From assembly GCA_945866505.1 (NCBI GenBank), contig CAMBHH010000085.1, positions 1-14,073 of the forward strand: DNA of 14,073 nucleotides, read 5' to 3'. The position numbers and the translations under genes are program-made. Positions 7,512-14,073 of this stretch are shown piece after piece. Position 1 is the stretch's first letter, and each line of letters opens with the position of its first letter. Origin of the DNA: Flavobacterium psychrophilum. GTDB lineage: Bacteria; Bacteroidota; Bacteroidia; Flavobacteriales; Flavobacteriaceae. The notes beneath the pieces are model-generated. The model worked only from the letters and a program-made list of their open reading frames with translations. It searched no databases and had not been told where the DNA came from.

Positions 7512-10500
7512 TTAAAAAGTTAAACTAACACCCGAGGAAATAAGTCTTTGCTGCGGATAATACCAACCCAATTTCGAATTGCTCTCCGGGTCATTAGTTT
7601 TGATGGAATCATAGATTATTAATAAATTATTCCCCGCCACAAAAAGTTTAAAATTATCTAAACCCATAGATTTCAAAATATTTTTAGGTAATGTATAGGA
7701 CAATTCAACATTCTTCAATCTTAAAAAAGAATTGTCTTTGACCCAAATGGTTGAAACTTCTCGATAACTACTACTTTGAGTATCAAATGCTCGAGGATAA
7801 ATCGCATTTGGAGTAAAATTTGCGGACGTCCAACGACCTTCGTAATAATCGTTTTCAATGTTCAATCTTGAATCACTGAAGGGTTGGTAGATCGTTTTTG
7901 CTGATGCTTGTCCTTGAAACAACACATTTAAAGAAATGCCTTTCCAATCCAGTCCTGTAGTAATCCCAAAAACAATATTAGGAGTAGGAGATTTGTCTAA
8001 AAGGACTTGGTCATCTTGATTGATAATACCATCGCCACTAACGTCTTCAAAAATGACGTCTCCAGGTTTAGCATCTGCAAAGTGCGGAGTCCCGTCTATT
8101 TCAGCTTGTGTTTGATAAATCCCTTTTGCGTTATAAACCAACAAGCCATCGACAGGACTTCCTGTTCTTCTTTGCCAAGCTGGCACGGATGCCGACTCGT
8201 CTATAAAAATTATTTTACTTTTTGAATATGAAAATTGACCACCTATTGAATAAGAAACTGTATCAAATATTTTATTACGGTGATTTAATTGTACTTCCAA
8301 ACCTTGGTTGGACACTATACCGATATTTTCGTCGGGTAACGTAATCCCTGTATAAACTGGTACCGAGGCATTTCTAGGAGCAAGAATGTCCGACCTTTTT
8401 TCGTAAAATGCATCAATACTTCCATCTAATAAACCTCTCTTTAATTTAAAATCCAAACCAATATTCATTTTTTGAGCGGTCTCCCAAGTGATATTTGGGT
8501 TAGGCAATCTTCCTGGTGTTAAACCCAATGTTCTTGCTGGATCTTCACCGAAAATATTGGAGGGTTTTAAATCATACACATCAAGATATTGAAAATTCGG
8601 TATTTTATCGTTTCCTAACAAACCCCACGAGCCTCTTAATTTTAATTCTGAAAGTAGATCCTTGCTAAAAAAATCTTCTTCAGAGATTCTCCAACCTGCA
8701 GATACCGCTGGAAAAAAACCGTATCTTTTATCTTTAGGGAAATTAGCCGAGCCATCGTATCTTAAAGTGATGTCGAGTAAATATTTTTCATCGAAACTGT
8801 AATTGAGTTTTCCAAAATAATTTCTTCGGGCTTGTTGCGAACCTTTACCGCCATTTTGAACATTTAGGTCTAAAGCAAAATCAAAGTAGGGCAAGGTTTC
8901 TGAAATTAAGCCGCCTCGGGATGCAAAAATGTATCTTGCGTTTTGCGAGTATTCCTCATAAGCAATAAACGAATTGATACTGTGCTTATCGAAAGTCTTA
9001 TTATAGCCTAATTTTAAATGATAGGTTTTATTGAGTTCTTCGCTATATTGTTCAAAAAGACTAATGTTGTTGGCTCTTTCCAATTTTATATTGGTATATT
9101 CTCCTGTAGTTGCATTGAATACATATCTGTCATAAGGCTTTGAAAGATCTTTACGGGTGGTAGTATAGAAATCGATTGCGGCGTAACCTGAAGCATACAA
9201 TCCTTTGGTGATAAAAGACATATCCCAATTGAATGAAAATTTAGAATCAAATTTCTTAGTATTCGTAGCCCTACTACCACTATCCCCATTGACCAAACCA
9301 ATTGGACTTCCCGCAATCGTTTGAGCAATTAAACCATTTTCAAAATAAGGAAAATCTGATGGTCGTTGTGAAAAAACATTACGAATTAATGCATCGGTTC
9401 CTATTGTTGGTGAGTTTTTATCGCCAACTCTAGCCGACAAATCAAAACCAATTTTCAAATTGTTAGACAATTGCGTGTCCAAATTGGAACGAATGTTATA
9501 TTGTTTATAACCGTAAGCATCCCCTTTGTAAATAGCATCTTGATCTAATAATTGACCTGAAACGTAAAACTGTGTTTTCTCATTTCCACCACTAGCACTT
9601 GCAGCGTATTGCGTTTGAGGTGTCCATTCATCTACGACAACATCCCACCAATCTGTGTCTCCCCATACTGAACTATCAATTGTTCCGTTTCGATATTGTC
9701 TGATGATGCTTTGAAATTCGGTAGGTCGGCTGTTTCTTGTATTAATTTCATCGATCCAAGTTAGATATTGTTGGGCATTCATCAAATGAGGTCTTCTTGT
9801 AGCTTGCGCTAACGAATAACTTTGGTTGACATTAAAAACAGTTTCGCCTTTTTTACCTCTTTTTGTGGTCACTAAAATTACCCCATTGGCAGCTTGAGCA
9901 CCATAAATTGCTGCCGAAGCATCTTTTAAAACAGAAATACTTTCAATATCATCTGGGTTTAGTCGCTCAAAACTTCCTCGATTCGCAATTCCGTCTATTA
10001 CGTATAAAGGCGAACGATCTCCCGTTGTTCCAATACCTCTAATAAGAATATCTACACTGTCTCCACCTGGCTCTCCCCCTCTTGAATTGATAGTCAAACC
10101 TGCTATTCTACCGGCAAGGTTATTGGCTAAATTCGCCGTTTTTGTTTGAAGAATTTCTGCGGTTTTAATACTCGCAACTGCACCAGTTAAGGTAACTTTC
10201 TTTTGAGTTCCATAACCCACTACGACAACTTCATTTAGTGAGGCTGCATTTTCCTGCAGCACAACAGTTAAGGTTGTTTGCCCGTTTACTGCGACTTCTT
10301 TAGTGACAAAACCTAAAAAGGATACTACTAAAACGGCATTTTGACTTTTCAGGTTTATCGAAAATTTTCCGTCAATGTCTGATTGAACTACATTATTAGT
10401 TCCTTTTTCTAAAATATTGGCGCTAGGCAAGGGTTTATTCGCTTGATCCATTATCATTCCAGACACTTGATGTTGCTGTACCTTGTAACTCTTTAAATCA

Positions 10501-10874
10501 TCAGTTTTAGTGTTTTCTTTGATAACTATCGTATTATCATTGGATAATTTGAAATTAACATTAGTACCTGCTAAACTTTGCTCCAATAATTTTGATACTA
10601 GAATTGTACCTTTTTTCAATTGCACTTGTGGCATATTCACAAATAGATCTTGCGGATATAAAAAACGATATTTTGTCTGTTTTTGAATAATACTAAAAAC
10701 TTCATCTACCTGTACCACTTTATCAACATCAATGGTTACTTTCTCTTGAGAAAAACTGTATTCAGTTGTGAATCCAAAGACGGTTGTGCATAAAAGGAGT
10801 AAAAATGTTTTCATAATTATAAATAATAGTCTATTTCGAAAAAACGAATTGACCTTGGTTAATTTAATTTTCAT
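7512..10874 (-). CDS. SusC/RagA-family TonB-dependent transporter with N-terminal STN signalling domain
   Basis: 1120 residues. The N-terminus is long: basic residues 1-16, then the hydrophobic core MKTFLLLLCTTVFGF with cleavage near YSFSQ/E (about residue 43). Such extended starts are common in this family; an internal ATG at 10814 is the alternative. Domains in order: STN (about 47-119; FSIIQKQTKYRFLYP, GTNVNFKLSNDNTIVI); carboxypeptidase-regulatory-like beta-sandwich (about 136-210; VSGMIMDQANKPLPSANI, SFLGFVTKEV); TonB-box-like EVVVVGYGTQ (215-224); plug (about 225-342; LAGRIAGL, ILIRGIGT, PLYVIDGI, VLKDASAAIYGAQAANGVI); then a 22-strand-type barrel ending in SSGVSLTF with terminal Phe. 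It moves oligosaccharides across the outer membrane using TonB energy. The STN domain lets it signal ligand presence to the adjacent FecR. Confidence 0.97.
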   Translation of the reverse strand: MKIKLTKVNSFFRNRLLFIIMKTFLLLLCTTVFGFTTEYSFSQEKVTIDVDKVVQVDEVFSIIQKQTKYRFLYPQDLFVNMPQVQLKKGTILVSKLLEQSLAGTNVNFKLSNDNTIVIKENTKTDDLKSYKVQQHQVSGMIMDQANKPLPSANILEKGTNNVVQSDIDGKFSINLKSQNAVLVVSFLGFVTKEVAVNGQTTLTVVLQENAASLNEVVVVGYGTQKKVTLTGAVASIKTAEILQTKTANLANNLAGRIAGLTINSRGGEPGGDSVDILIRGIGTTGDRSPLYVIDGIANRGSFERLNPDDIESISVLKDASAAIYGAQAANGVILVTTKRGKKGETVFNVNQSYSLAQATRRPHLMNAQQYLTWIDEINTRNSRPTEFQSIIRQYRNGTIDSSVWGDTDWWDVVVDEWTPQTQYAASASGGNEKTQFYVSGQLLDQDAIYKGDAYGYKQYNIRSNLDTQLSNNLKIGFDLSARVGDKNSPTIGTDALIRNVFSQRPSDFPYFENGLIAQTIAGSPIGLVNGDSGSRATNTKKFDSKFSFNWDMSFITKGLYASGYAAIDFYTTTRKDLSKPYDRYVFNATTGEYTNIKLERANNISLFEQYSEELNKTYHLKLGYNKTFDKHSINSFIAYEEYSQNARYIFASRGGLISETLPYFDFALDLNVQNGGKGSQQARRNYFGKLNYSFDEKYLLDITLRYDGSANFPKDKRYGFFPAVSAGWRISEEDFFSKDLLSELKLRGSWGLLGNDKIPNFQYLDVYDLKPSNIFGEDPARTLGLTPGRLPNPNITWETAQKMNIGLDFKLKRGLLDGSIDAFYEKRSDILAPRNASVPVYTGITLPDENIGIVSNQGLEVQLNHRNKIFDTVSYSIGGQFSYSKSKIIFIDESASVPAWQRRTGSPVDGLLVYNAKGIYQTQAEIDGTPHFADAKPGDVIFEDVSGDGIINQDDQVLLDKSPTPNIVFGITTGLDWKGISLNVLFQGQASAKTIYQPFSDSRLNIENDYYEGRWTSANFTPNAIYPRAFDTQSSSYREVSTIWVKDNSFLRLKNVELSYTLPKNILKSMGLDNFKLFVAGNNLLIIYDSIKTNDPESNSKLGWYYPQQRLISSGVSLTF

Positions 10875-10881
10875 AAATTTG
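10849..10881 (+). promoter_or_regulatory. Candidate antisense promoter over the susC start
   Basis: On the plus strand, TTG at 10849-10851 is followed after 22 bases by TAAATTTG at 10874-10881, a full match to the TTG/TAnnTTTG promoter of Flavobacterium and Bacteroides, with the spacer inside the usual 17-23. A second TTG at 10855-10857 gives 16. The -7 box abuts the susC start codon on the opposite strand. AT-rich DNA makes chance matches possible; the terminator downstream raises the odds. Confidence 0.4.
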
Positions 10882-10887
10882 CATTGT

Positions 10888-10906
10888 ATTAGTTGACATT
10901 AGTTGA
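10888..10906. promoter_or_regulatory. 9-bp direct repeat, 10-bp period, in susC leader (possible operator)
   Basis: ATTAGTTGA occurs at 10888-10896 and 10898-10906 on the plus strand, separated by one base. It lies 14-32 bases upstream of the susC start. One-helical-turn spacing would suit a protein bound on one DNA face, or part of the ECF sigma promoter. No partner site was identified elsewhere. Confidence 0.4.
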
Positions 10907-10921
10907 ATTAATGCGTCTCAG

Positions 10922-10971
10922 AGGGACAAAGTCGATGCACCGCAAAATGTTTGACTTTGTTCCCTTTTTTT
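10922..10971 (+). terminator. Plus-strand rho-independent-like terminator between fecR and susC
   Basis: AGGGACAAAGTC (10922-10933) pairs with GACTTTGTTCCCT (10953-10965) with one bulged T. The 19-base loop contains a small TGC/GCA helix. Seven Ts follow (10965-10971). Read on the plus strand this is a good intrinsic terminator. On the minus strand, where all flanking genes lie, the stem is followed by TCTGAG with no T-run, so it would not terminate fecR but could fold in the susC leader. Confidence 0.65.
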
Positions 10972-10975
10972 ATTC

Positions 10976-12187
10976 TTATTTTAAAATCACCGTTTTGTTG
11001 ATTATTTTATACTCTTTGATTACACCATAACTTTTAATGGTTTCCAAGATATCTTCTATCTTTTGGTCTTTCCCTACAATACCATTAAATCCTGATTTTT
11101 TTAGTTCTGAATTGGCAAATTTTACATCTAAATCATACCAGCGAGAGAGCACGATCATTATGTCTTCTAAAGACTTTCTTTTGAAACTAAAAACTCCTTC
11201 TTTCCAGGAAATGTCATCATATACATCAACTGTACTTACAATTGCAGCATTCGTTATTGTGTTTAAATTTAATTGTTGGCTTGGTACTAACTTTTGTTTT
11301 TTACTACCAATACTTACATTTACTTTACCTTCTACTAAAGTCGTGAATACATTTGTTTCGTCTTTGTAGGCTTTAATGTTAAACTCGGTACCGACTACTT
11401 CTACTTCTTGGGATTTATTCAAAACTTTAAACTTGGATCCTTTGTGCAAACTACTTGGAGACACGTCGAAATAGGCTTCACCATAAACTAGCTCTACTTG
11501 ACGAATTTCACCATCTTCAAAAGCAACAGGAAATTTTAATTGGGATTCAGAATTCAACCATACTTGAGTTCCATCGGATAATTTAATAAAAAATTGTCCT
11601 CCTCGTGGAATAGTTAGGTAGTTGCAGGCTGTTTTTGTTTGGTTTTTTTGATTGGTTTTGTAAACAATTTGCTTACCATTACTGGTAGCGTTTTGAGTTT
11701 GTACAGTAGCTCCGTTTTTTAATACAACTACAGAGCCGTTTTCAAGGGTTAAAGTAGCTTTGTCTGTACCAGCTTCAATTCTAGTTTTTGCTTCTACTAC
11801 TACTGGATTTAAGACTATTGGATTAGTGAAAAAATTATTTCTAAAAATATAAGTTGTAGTTACTATTCCAACTAGAATCGCAGCACCAGCATATTTGAAC
11901 CAACGATTGTTTAGAGAAAAGACTTTGGACTTTTTACGCGAAGCGATTTTTTCTAAAGGATTTTCTAATTTAGAGACAATTGTATTCCAAGCCTTGTCTT
12001 TATCAATAGAATTCGCAAATGCAATTTGTCTTGATTTTTTATAAAGAAGTAGAAATTCCTGAAGGAGGACTTTGTTTTCAGGTGCTTCTTTTAACCATTC
12101 CTGTAGCTCTTTAAATTCTGCCTCGCTTATTTCCTTAGTAGTGTATAGCGAGATAAGGTCTAATATATATGGATCTATTTTACTCAT
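10976..12187 (-). CDS. FecR-family anti-sigma factor
   Basis: 403 residues. A cytoplasmic N-terminal part (about 1-95; EAEFKELQEWLKEAPENK resembles the sigma-binding region) is followed by one membrane segment (about 97-115, WFKYAGAAILVGIVTTTYIF). The periplasmic FecR domain (about 190-292) includes LTIPRGGQFFIKLSDGTQVWLNSES, YGEAYFDV, and VVGTEFNIKAY with LVEGKVNVS. The C-terminal DUF4974-type domain (about 332-402) contains FSFKRKSLEDIMIVLSRWYDLDV and matches the STN fold partner in these systems. It holds the sigma factor at the inner membrane until the STN domain of the ligand-loaded SusC contacts it. It lies 66 bases after the sigma gene and 101 bases before susC, the standard order. The periplasmic domain has one Cys (188), not obviously functional. 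Confidence 0.95.
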   Translation of the reverse strand: MSKIDPYILDLISLYTTKEISEAEFKELQEWLKEAPENKVLLQEFLLLYKKSRQIAFANSIDKDKAWNTIVSKLENPLEKIASRKKSKVFSLNNRWFKYAGAAILVGIVTTTYIFRNNFFTNPIVLNPVVVEAKTRIEAGTDKATLTLENGSVVVLKNGATVQTQNATSNGKQIVYKTNQKNQTKTACNYLTIPRGGQFFIKLSDGTQVWLNSESQLKFPVAFEDGEIRQVELVYGEAYFDVSPSSLHKGSKFKVLNKSQEVEVVGTEFNIKAYKDETNVFTTLVEGKVNVSIGSKKQKLVPSQQLNLNTITNAAIVSTVDVYDDISWKEGVFSFKRKSLEDIMIVLSRWYDLDVKFANSELKKSGFNGIVGKDQKIEDILETIKSYGVIKEYKIINKTVILK

Positions 12188-12197
12188 TTTTGATGTC

Positions 12198-12214
12198 TTA
12201 TATTATGAATATAA
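12198..12214. promoter_or_regulatory. AT-only inverted repeat just upstream of fecR
   Basis: TTATATT (12198-12204) and AATATAA (12208-12214) form a perfect 7-bp inverted repeat with a 3-base spacer, 10 bases upstream of the fecR start. It could be a weak hairpin near the translation start or a binding site. In DNA this AT-rich it may be chance. Confidence 0.2.
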
Positions 12215-12253
12215 ACAAATACCAAAAATGGGTGACAAGAAATTAACTTTTTT

Positions 12254-12808
12254 TTAAACCATCATTAACATTATAATTATGTCTAGTTTAAAACGAAGTT
12301 GCTTTAGGGCTCTTGCGTAATGTGTTTTTACGGTGTTAACAGAAATATCAAGATGTTCTGCTACCTCTTTGTACTTCATGTTTTCTAACACAATGGCTTT
12401 AAAAACCTCTTTGCTTTTCTCGGGTAACGCCTCTACTTGCTCAAATAATTTCTTTTTTTCCTCCTCTAAAGCAGCAAAGTCTAATGGTTCCTCTTCCATT
12501 AAATTGTTGACCATACTTTCGATATCTTCGAACTGATACCTGGATTCTTTTTTGAGAACCTGTAAAGTATTATTTTTTACAGACTTAAAAAGATAGGGAC
12601 TTACGGGATTCTCAAATATCATATATAATTTTTCATCCCAAATTTTCACAAATAAATCCTGAACAATATCTTCGGCTAACGAAAACGAATCACAATATTT
12701 CAAACTATAGACACATAATGGCATGTAATACTTATCAAACAATTGATTGTATGCCAACGGATCTCCTTCTTTAAGTTTTTCGAGGATTTGTAAATCGTTA
12801 AATATCAT
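12254..12808 (-). CDS. ECF sigma factor, Bacteroidota FecI/RpoE-like type
   Basis: 184 residues, normal for the group. Sigma region 2 lies at about 20-90 (YNQLFDKYYMPLCVYSLKY, AEDIVQDLFVKIWDE with the core-binding and -10-recognition helices). Region 4 lies at about 120-175 and has the helix-turn-helix YKEVAEHLDISVNTVKTHYARALKQLR. The link between them is acidic (MEEEPLDFAALEEE). There is no region 1.1 or 3, as expected for ECF factors. The next gene is its FecR anti-sigma, so it should direct transcription of the susC operon when released. A TATATTTG box 45 bases upstream of the start is a likely housekeeping promoter for this gene. The target promoter of the sigma factor itself cannot be assigned by reading alone. 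Confidence 0.95.
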   Translation of the reverse strand: MIFNDLQILEKLKEGDPLAYNQLFDKYYMPLCVYSLKYCDSFSLAEDIVQDLFVKIWDEKLYMIFENPVSPYLFKSVKNNTLQVLKKESRYQFEDIESMVNNLMEEEPLDFAALEEEKKKLFEQVEALPEKSKEVFKAIVLENMKYKEVAEHLDISVNTVKTHYARALKQLRFKLDIIIMLMMV

Positions 12809-12853
12809 AAAAACGTTAAGGATATAGAAAGTGTCTTAGTGTAAAAATTTGTT

Positions 12854-12861
12854 CAAATATA
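12854..12861 (-). promoter_or_regulatory. Candidate -7 box of the sigma/anti-sigma genes
   Basis: On the minus strand TATATTTG (12861 to 12854) fits TAnnTTTG exactly, 45 bases upstream of the sigma start codon. No TTG lies at the ideal 17-23-base distance, so the -33 element is weak or absent. The surrounding A+T richness makes this a moderate call. Confidence 0.4.
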
Positions 12862-13013
12862 TTATTAATTAAATATAAAATAATATTTATAGGACAAAAA
12901 AGAAAACTCTTTATTTTATAAGGAATGAAACAGCAAATATCATAATCCAAAATTAAAAAAAATGAGTATGAAGAAATTGACAACGACAGTATCCTCTTCA
13001 AACACTTGACAAC

Positions 13014-13089
13014 CTATTGCGTCGCTACAATATACGTTTTGATTTTAATGACAAGGGGTTTTTAATATTTTTTGTAGTGGCGATAATAG
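13014..13089. other. Long imperfect inverted repeat
   Basis: CGTCGCTACAA (13020-13030) pairs fully with TTGTAGTGGCG (13072-13082) if two G-U pairs are allowed on the plus strand. After a small internal loop, CTATT (13014-13018) pairs with AATAG (13085-13089), giving 16 pairs over a 41-base loop. A TTGACA (13006-13011) lies just outside. A related TAGTAGCGA follows at 13117-13125. It could be an RNA structure, a protein site or a degraded mobile repeat. Confidence 0.45.
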
Positions 13090-13203
13090 AGAATAATCTA
13101 GTCCCATACCCGCTTTAGTAGCGAAACATTAATTCGATCAAAACAATTAACATTCCATTATAAAACCCAAATCAAATAATTACCTAATTTTAAAAATTGA
13201 AAC

Positions 13204-13231
13204 AACTTCCAACTTCTAACCTCTAACCTCA
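13204..13231 (+). repeat. Four-copy 7-bp tandem repeat abutting the SRAP start codon
   Basis: Units AACTTCC, AACTTCT, AACCTCT and AACCTCA lie end to end at 13204-13231, one base before the ATG at 13233. The consensus is AACYTCY. Such short repeats change copy number by slippage, and here that would alter the spacing of the translation start. The strand has no Shine-Dalgarno site. Confidence 0.85.
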
Positions 13232-13232
13232 A

Positions 13233-13868
13233 ATGTGCTACCATTCCAAACAATCAAAAAGAGCTACCATCGTCGAAAGTAGATTTAAGGCTACCATCGA
13301 CAATATCACTTTGTTTAATCCTCAAGAAACCATAAATGGCTTTGAACATCCGCTAACACCAATTATTATTGATGAAAATCCTAAAATAATTACACATTAC
13401 AATTGGGGTTTAATTCCTTCCTGGTCCAAAGATGAAGCAATTAAAAAGTTGACTTTAAATGCAAGAATTGAAACAATAGACGAAAAACCATCTTTCAAAA
13501 ATTCACTAAACAAACGATGCCTTGTTATTGCCAATGGTTTCTATGAATGGCAATGGTTGGATAGCAAAGGAAAAAACAAAAACAAATTTGCAATAGGTAT
13601 TGGTAATGATGATCTATTTGCATTCGCAGGATTATATTCTCAGTGGGTAGATAAAACCACTTGCGAAATCAAAAATACATATACAATAGTTACCACAGAA
13701 GCAAATCCATTAATGGCAGAAATCCACAATATTAAAAAACGTATGCCAATAATATTAAAACCAGAAGACGAGCAAAAATGGTTAGAACATCAACCAATAC
13801 AAGAATTTGCTTTTCCTTATGAGGTCAATTTGGTTGCTAAAAACCTAAATCAACATTCTCTTTTCTAA
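13233..13868 (+). CDS. SRAP-family protein (HMCES/YedK-like abasic-site DNA-protein crosslinker)
   Basis: 211 residues, close to the roughly 220 of E. coli YedK. The start is fixed by MCYH: Cys2 becomes the N-terminal residue after Met removal and forms the crosslink with abasic sites in single-stranded DNA. The other active-site positions are in place: Asn76 in LNARIET, Glu105 in NGFYEW, and His165 in MAEIHNIKKRMP, the family hallmark. HYNWGLIPSW (55-64) is the usual DNA-binding segment. It acts in the cytoplasm, protecting abasic sites at replication forks. It is divergent from the PUL, has no co-oriented neighbour within the window and probably has nothing to do with glycan use. No SOS operator could be recognised. 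All key residues are present, so it looks functional. Confidence 0.96.
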   Translation: MCYHSKQSKRATIVESRFKATIDNITLFNPQETINGFEHPLTPIIIDENPKIITHYNWGLIPSWSKDEAIKKLTLNARIETIDEKPSFKNSLNKRCLVIANGFYEWQWLDSKGKNKNKFAIGIGNDDLFAFAGLYSQWVDKTTCEIKNTYTIVTTEANPLMAEIHNIKKRMPIILKPEDEQKWLEHQPIQEFAFPYEVNLVAKNLNQHSLF

Positions 13869-14018
13869 TTAGAAATATAACAAGCCAAAAGAATAAAAGA
13901 ACATTTCGGTACCATAAGACATGAGCAATCCTTTAGTTTTGTCAATGCAATAAATTTGTAATTTTAAATCAACAACCCAACCGATTAAGTGAACCTACGC
14001 GCAATAAAAGTTAACGAC

Positions 14019-14073
14019 TTATCGCTTGATTAGGACTTCATCGGTTTTTACTGAAAAAGCATCAGAGTAGTAA
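14019..14073 (-). CDS. Possible C-terminal tail of a gene entering from the right edge
   Basis: On the minus strand, 17 codons lead from the window edge to TAA at 14019-14021 and read YYSDAFSVKTDEVLIKR. The composition looks protein-like and a convergent neighbour to SRAP would fit the spacing. The stretch is too short to identify or prove as coding. Confidence 0.25.
   Translation of the reverse strand, partial: YYSDAFSVKTDEVLIKR

Larger units (their letters stand above)
10888..10971 (+). ncRNA. Candidate cis-antisense small RNA opposite the susC leader
   Basis: Between a promoter-like pair ending at 10881 and a hairpin plus T-run ending at 10971 lie about 85 plus-strand bases with no reading frame. 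They are complementary to the susC 5' leader and lie in the fecR-susC gap. Cis-encoded antisense RNAs repressing PULs are known from Bacteroides (DonS of B. fragilis), near susC and opposite in direction. The call rests on layout only; the start position is inferred from the -7 box. Confidence 0.4.
12809..13232. other. Divergent intergenic region, sigma gene / SRAP gene
   Basis: These 424 bases separate the leftward PUL from the rightward SRAP gene. They hold the sigma-gene -7 box, an extremely AT-rich stretch (about 12850-12960), a long imperfect hairpin (13014-13089), a short CGCT/AGCG hairpin (13111-13123) and a 7-bp tandem repeat against the SRAP start. The only sizeable frame (12816-13001, minus) is hydrophobic, low in complexity and overlaps the promoter box, so I do not call it a gene. 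Confidence 0.7.

Noticed and set aside
9086..9328. 80-codon minus-strand frame inside susC
   Set aside because: Lies within the strongly supported susC frame, with no protein-like features of its own.
10922..10971. Terminator of fecR
   Set aside because: The T-run is on the wrong side for minus-strand transcription, so it would stop plus-strand transcripts instead.
12816..13001. 61-codon hydrophobic minus-strand frame upstream of the sigma gene
   Set aside because: Low-complexity AT-driven sequence that overlaps the likely sigma promoter; no family features.
13006..13033. E. coli-type sigma70 promoter from TTGACA to TACAAT
   Set aside because: The spacer is only 14 bases and this phylum uses a different promoter consensus; the SRAP start is also about 200 bases away.

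Overview
The window looks like AT-rich chromosomal DNA of a Flavobacterium-like member of the Bacteroidota. The evidence is SusC/SusD pairs, lipoproteins without Shine-Dalgarno sites, TAnnTTTG-type promoter boxes, a flavobacterial Ig-like (CHU_C-associated) domain, and an ECF sigma/FecR pair placed next to a SusC that carries an STN domain. Species and chromosomal context cannot be fixed from the sequence alone.

Layout. From about 12.8 kb down to the left edge, everything lies on the minus strand and reads as one polysaccharide utilization locus (PUL). In transcription order it holds: an ECF sigma factor (12808-12254); a FecR-type anti-sigma factor (12187-10976); a 1120-residue SusC-family TonB-dependent transporter with an STN signalling domain (10874-7512); a SusD-family lipoprotein (7504-5750); a lipoprotein with an N-terminal beta-sandwich and a putative glucoamylase (Pfam PF10091, GH144-like) catalytic domain (5659-3737); a PKD plus carbohydrate-binding-like lipoprotein in the usual SusE/F position (3712-2858); and a very large secreted protein (2789 to beyond base 1). 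The last has a signal peptide, five tandem modules of about 147 residues, an Ig-like domain and a PKD-like domain, and is cut by the window edge. Gaps from susC onward are 7, 90 (or 33), 24 and 68 bases, which supports a single transcript.

How the genes probably work together. SusC/SusD import an oligosaccharide. The STN domain reports ligand occupancy to FecR, which frees the sigma factor to transcribe the locus. The PF10091 enzyme cuts the glycan at the cell surface, and the PKD/CBM lipoprotein and the five-module protein hold it there. PF10091 enzymes with known activity act on beta-1,2-glucans, so that is the best, but unproven, substrate guess.

The 101-base gap between fecR and susC is the most interesting non-coding stretch. 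On the plus strand, opposite to all genes nearby, it carries a TTG/TAnnTTTG promoter-like pair, then about 85 bases, then a hairpin followed by seven Ts. This is the expected layout of a short antisense RNA against the susC leader, like the cis-encoded PUL RNAs reported in Bacteroides. The same leader has a 9-bp direct repeat at one helical turn.

To the right, 12809-13232 is a 424-base divergent intergenic region holding a probable sigma-gene promoter box and a long imperfect hairpin. A stand-alone SRAP (HMCES/YedK-family) gene follows on the plus strand (13233-13868), directly preceded by four copies of a 7-bp repeat. The last 205 bases are mostly non-coding and may contain the final 17 codons of a minus-strand gene.
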